Below are positions 63,137-64,000 of a stretch of DNA of 64,000 bases, piece by piece. Numbering within the stretch: the stretch's first letter is position 1; every line of letters begins with the position of its first letter. Source of the DNA: Nostoc linckia FACHB-104 (GTDB lineage: Bacteria > Cyanobacteriota > Cyanobacteriia > Cyanobacteriales > Nostocaceae); the NCBI RefSeq assembly GCF_014696615.1, contig NZ_JACJQJ010000020.1:1-64000 (forward strand), in the 5' to 3' direction. Made by a program: the position numbers and the translations under genes. Below the pieces are notes generated by a model. The model did not search any database, was not told the origin of the DNA, and saw only the letters and a list, made by a program, of their open reading frames with translations.

Positions 63137-64000
63137 ATGGTAGCGCTCACCGAAAGAACTGAAAAAAGGCTCACCATACAAACTGTGGAGATTGCTCAAG
63201 ATACTACAGCAATTCGCTCTTTGGATTGGGATCGCGATCGCTTCGATATTGAATTTGGTCTGCAAAATGGTACGACCTATAACTCATTTCTGATTCGCGG
63301 TGAGCAGACTGCTTTAGTAGATACTTCCCACGAAAAGTTTCGGCAGCTGTATTTTGACACGCTGACGGGGCTAATTAATCCTAAAGAGATTGATTATTTA
63401 ATTGTGAGCCACACCGAGCCAGACCATAGCGGCTTGGTCAAAGATTTGCTACAAATGGCTCCTGATATTACTGTCGTCGCCTCGAAAGTGGCGATTCAGT
63501 TTTTAGAAGATTTGGTACATCAGCCATTTAAACGCCGGATTGTGAAAAATGGCGATCGCTTAGATATTGGTAATGGTCATGAATTTGAATTTGTGATTGC
63601 GCCAAATCTTCACTGGCCCGATACTATCTTCAGTTTTGACCACAAAACCCAAATTCTCTACACCTGCGATGCTTTTGGGATGCACTATTGCACCGAAAGC
63701 ACCTTTGATGATGATTTAACAGCGATTGAACCGGATTTTAAATATTACTACGAATGCTTAATGGGGCCGAATGCGCGGTCAGTGCTGTCAGCTTTAAAGC
63801 GCATGGGTGAACTGCCAAGTGTTGGTATGATTGCGACTGGTCACGGGCCGTTACTATCTCATCATGTTGAGGAATTGACTCGACGCTACCGCACTTGGAG
63901 TCAAACCCAAGCCAAGCCAGAAACGGTAATTGGAATATTTTACGTTTCTGAATATGGTTATAGCGATCGCCTAGCACAAGCAATTGCTAATGGTATTGCC
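63137..64000 (+). CDS. flv3: Flavodiiron protein, Flv3-type (3' end beyond window)
   Basis: The first 288 codons of a flavodiiron protein, cut by the window edge. The metallo-beta-lactamase domain carries the full diiron ligand set: His92, Glu94, Asp96, His97 (HTEPDH), His159 (NLHWPD), Asp178 (CDAFG) and His236 (GHGP). The canonical set points to Flv3/Flv4 rather than Flv1/Flv2, and the N-terminus (AIRSLDWDRDRFDIEFGLQN) matches Flv3 as recalled. Flv1/Flv3 reduce O2 with photosystem I electrons under fluctuating light. The flavodoxin domain begins at IGIFYVSEYGYSDRL near the window end. Confidence 0.9.
   Translation, partial: MVALTERTEKRLTIQTVEIAQDTTAIRSLDWDRDRFDIEFGLQNGTTYNSFLIRGEQTALVDTSHEKFRQLYFDTLTGLINPKEIDYLIVSHTEPDHSGLVKDLLQMAPDITVVASKVAIQFLEDLVHQPFKRRIVKNGDRLDIGNGHEFEFVIAPNLHWPDTIFSFDHKTQILYTCDAFGMHYCTESTFDDDLTAIEPDFKYYYECLMGPNARSVLSALKRMGELPSVGMIATGHGPLLSHHVEELTRRYRTWSQTQAKPETVIGIFYVSEYGYSDRLAQAIANGIA

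Noticed and set aside
1-64000. tRNA, rRNA, tmRNA and transposase genes
   Set aside because: None recognised on either strand by reading; a covariance-model search would be needed to exclude small RNAs.

Overview
The window looks like chromosomal DNA of a filamentous, probably heterocyst-forming cyanobacterium (Nostocales). This rests on many HIP1 octamers (GCGATCGC), clusters of heptanucleotide short tandem repeats (STRRs) between genes, and cyanobacterial genes: the RpaB response regulator, a CCB-type complex C assembly factor, an NblB-like HEAT protein, cyanophycin synthetase and cyanophycinase, a flavodiiron protein and a group 2 sigma factor. I saw no rRNA, tRNA, CRISPR array, transposase, integrase or phage gene. 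Most of it is housekeeping and metabolic core.

Layout. 1-4040: membrane protein (YihY type), DUF4112 protein, alpha/beta hydrolase, a small conserved protein, then an unusual 21-bp tandem repeat tract. 4041-7710: large STAND-type NTPase with TPR repeats, then a Uma2-family protein. 7918-11641: radA divergent from rpaB, followed by a complex C assembly factor and a DUF456 protein. 12288-15847: PEP-CTERM protein, NblB-like HEAT protein, CBS protein, MutT-like Nudix, DUF760 protein. 16308-23738: group 2 sigma factor, carB, a Dps-like ferritin, two small conserved genes. 24116-34324: minus-strand block with a glycosyltransferase, a phosphonate/phosphite-type ABC transporter (phnD-C-E) and the complete urea transporter urtA-B-C-D-E behind an NtcA-like promoter. 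34827-42696: pentapeptide-RidA fusion, Nudix, malQ, RodZ-like protein, RluB-type pseudouridine synthase, DUF2993, cdsA, cbiT. 42791-50089: Ser/Thr kinase, TatA, cphA, cphB, trmD, ispF. 50315-55385: orphan peptide-type binding protein, larB, small membrane protein, argH, a 54-residue basic protein. 56092-64000: Nudix, hydrolase, Na+/H+ antiporter, DUF3124, TrkA-N protein, SDR with divergent HxlR regulator, coaX, and the first 288 codons of an flv3-type flavodiiron gene.

Nitrogen is a recurrent theme. Urea uptake (urtABCDE), carbamoyl phosphate synthesis (carB), the last arginine step (argH) and cyanophycin synthesis and breakdown (cphA/cphB) can be read together as nitrogen acquisition, arginine production and storage, although the genes are spread over about 37 kb and are not one operon.

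The least ordinary items are the in-frame pentapeptide-repeat/RidA fusion, the STAND-TPR gene whose TPR units are nearly identical at DNA level, the 21-bp tandem tract upstream of it, heptanucleotide repeats that have entered coding sequence (mutT-like tail, trmD tail, coaX interior), and several families of dispersed palindromes. I did not find a convincing multi-gene system that is clearly new.
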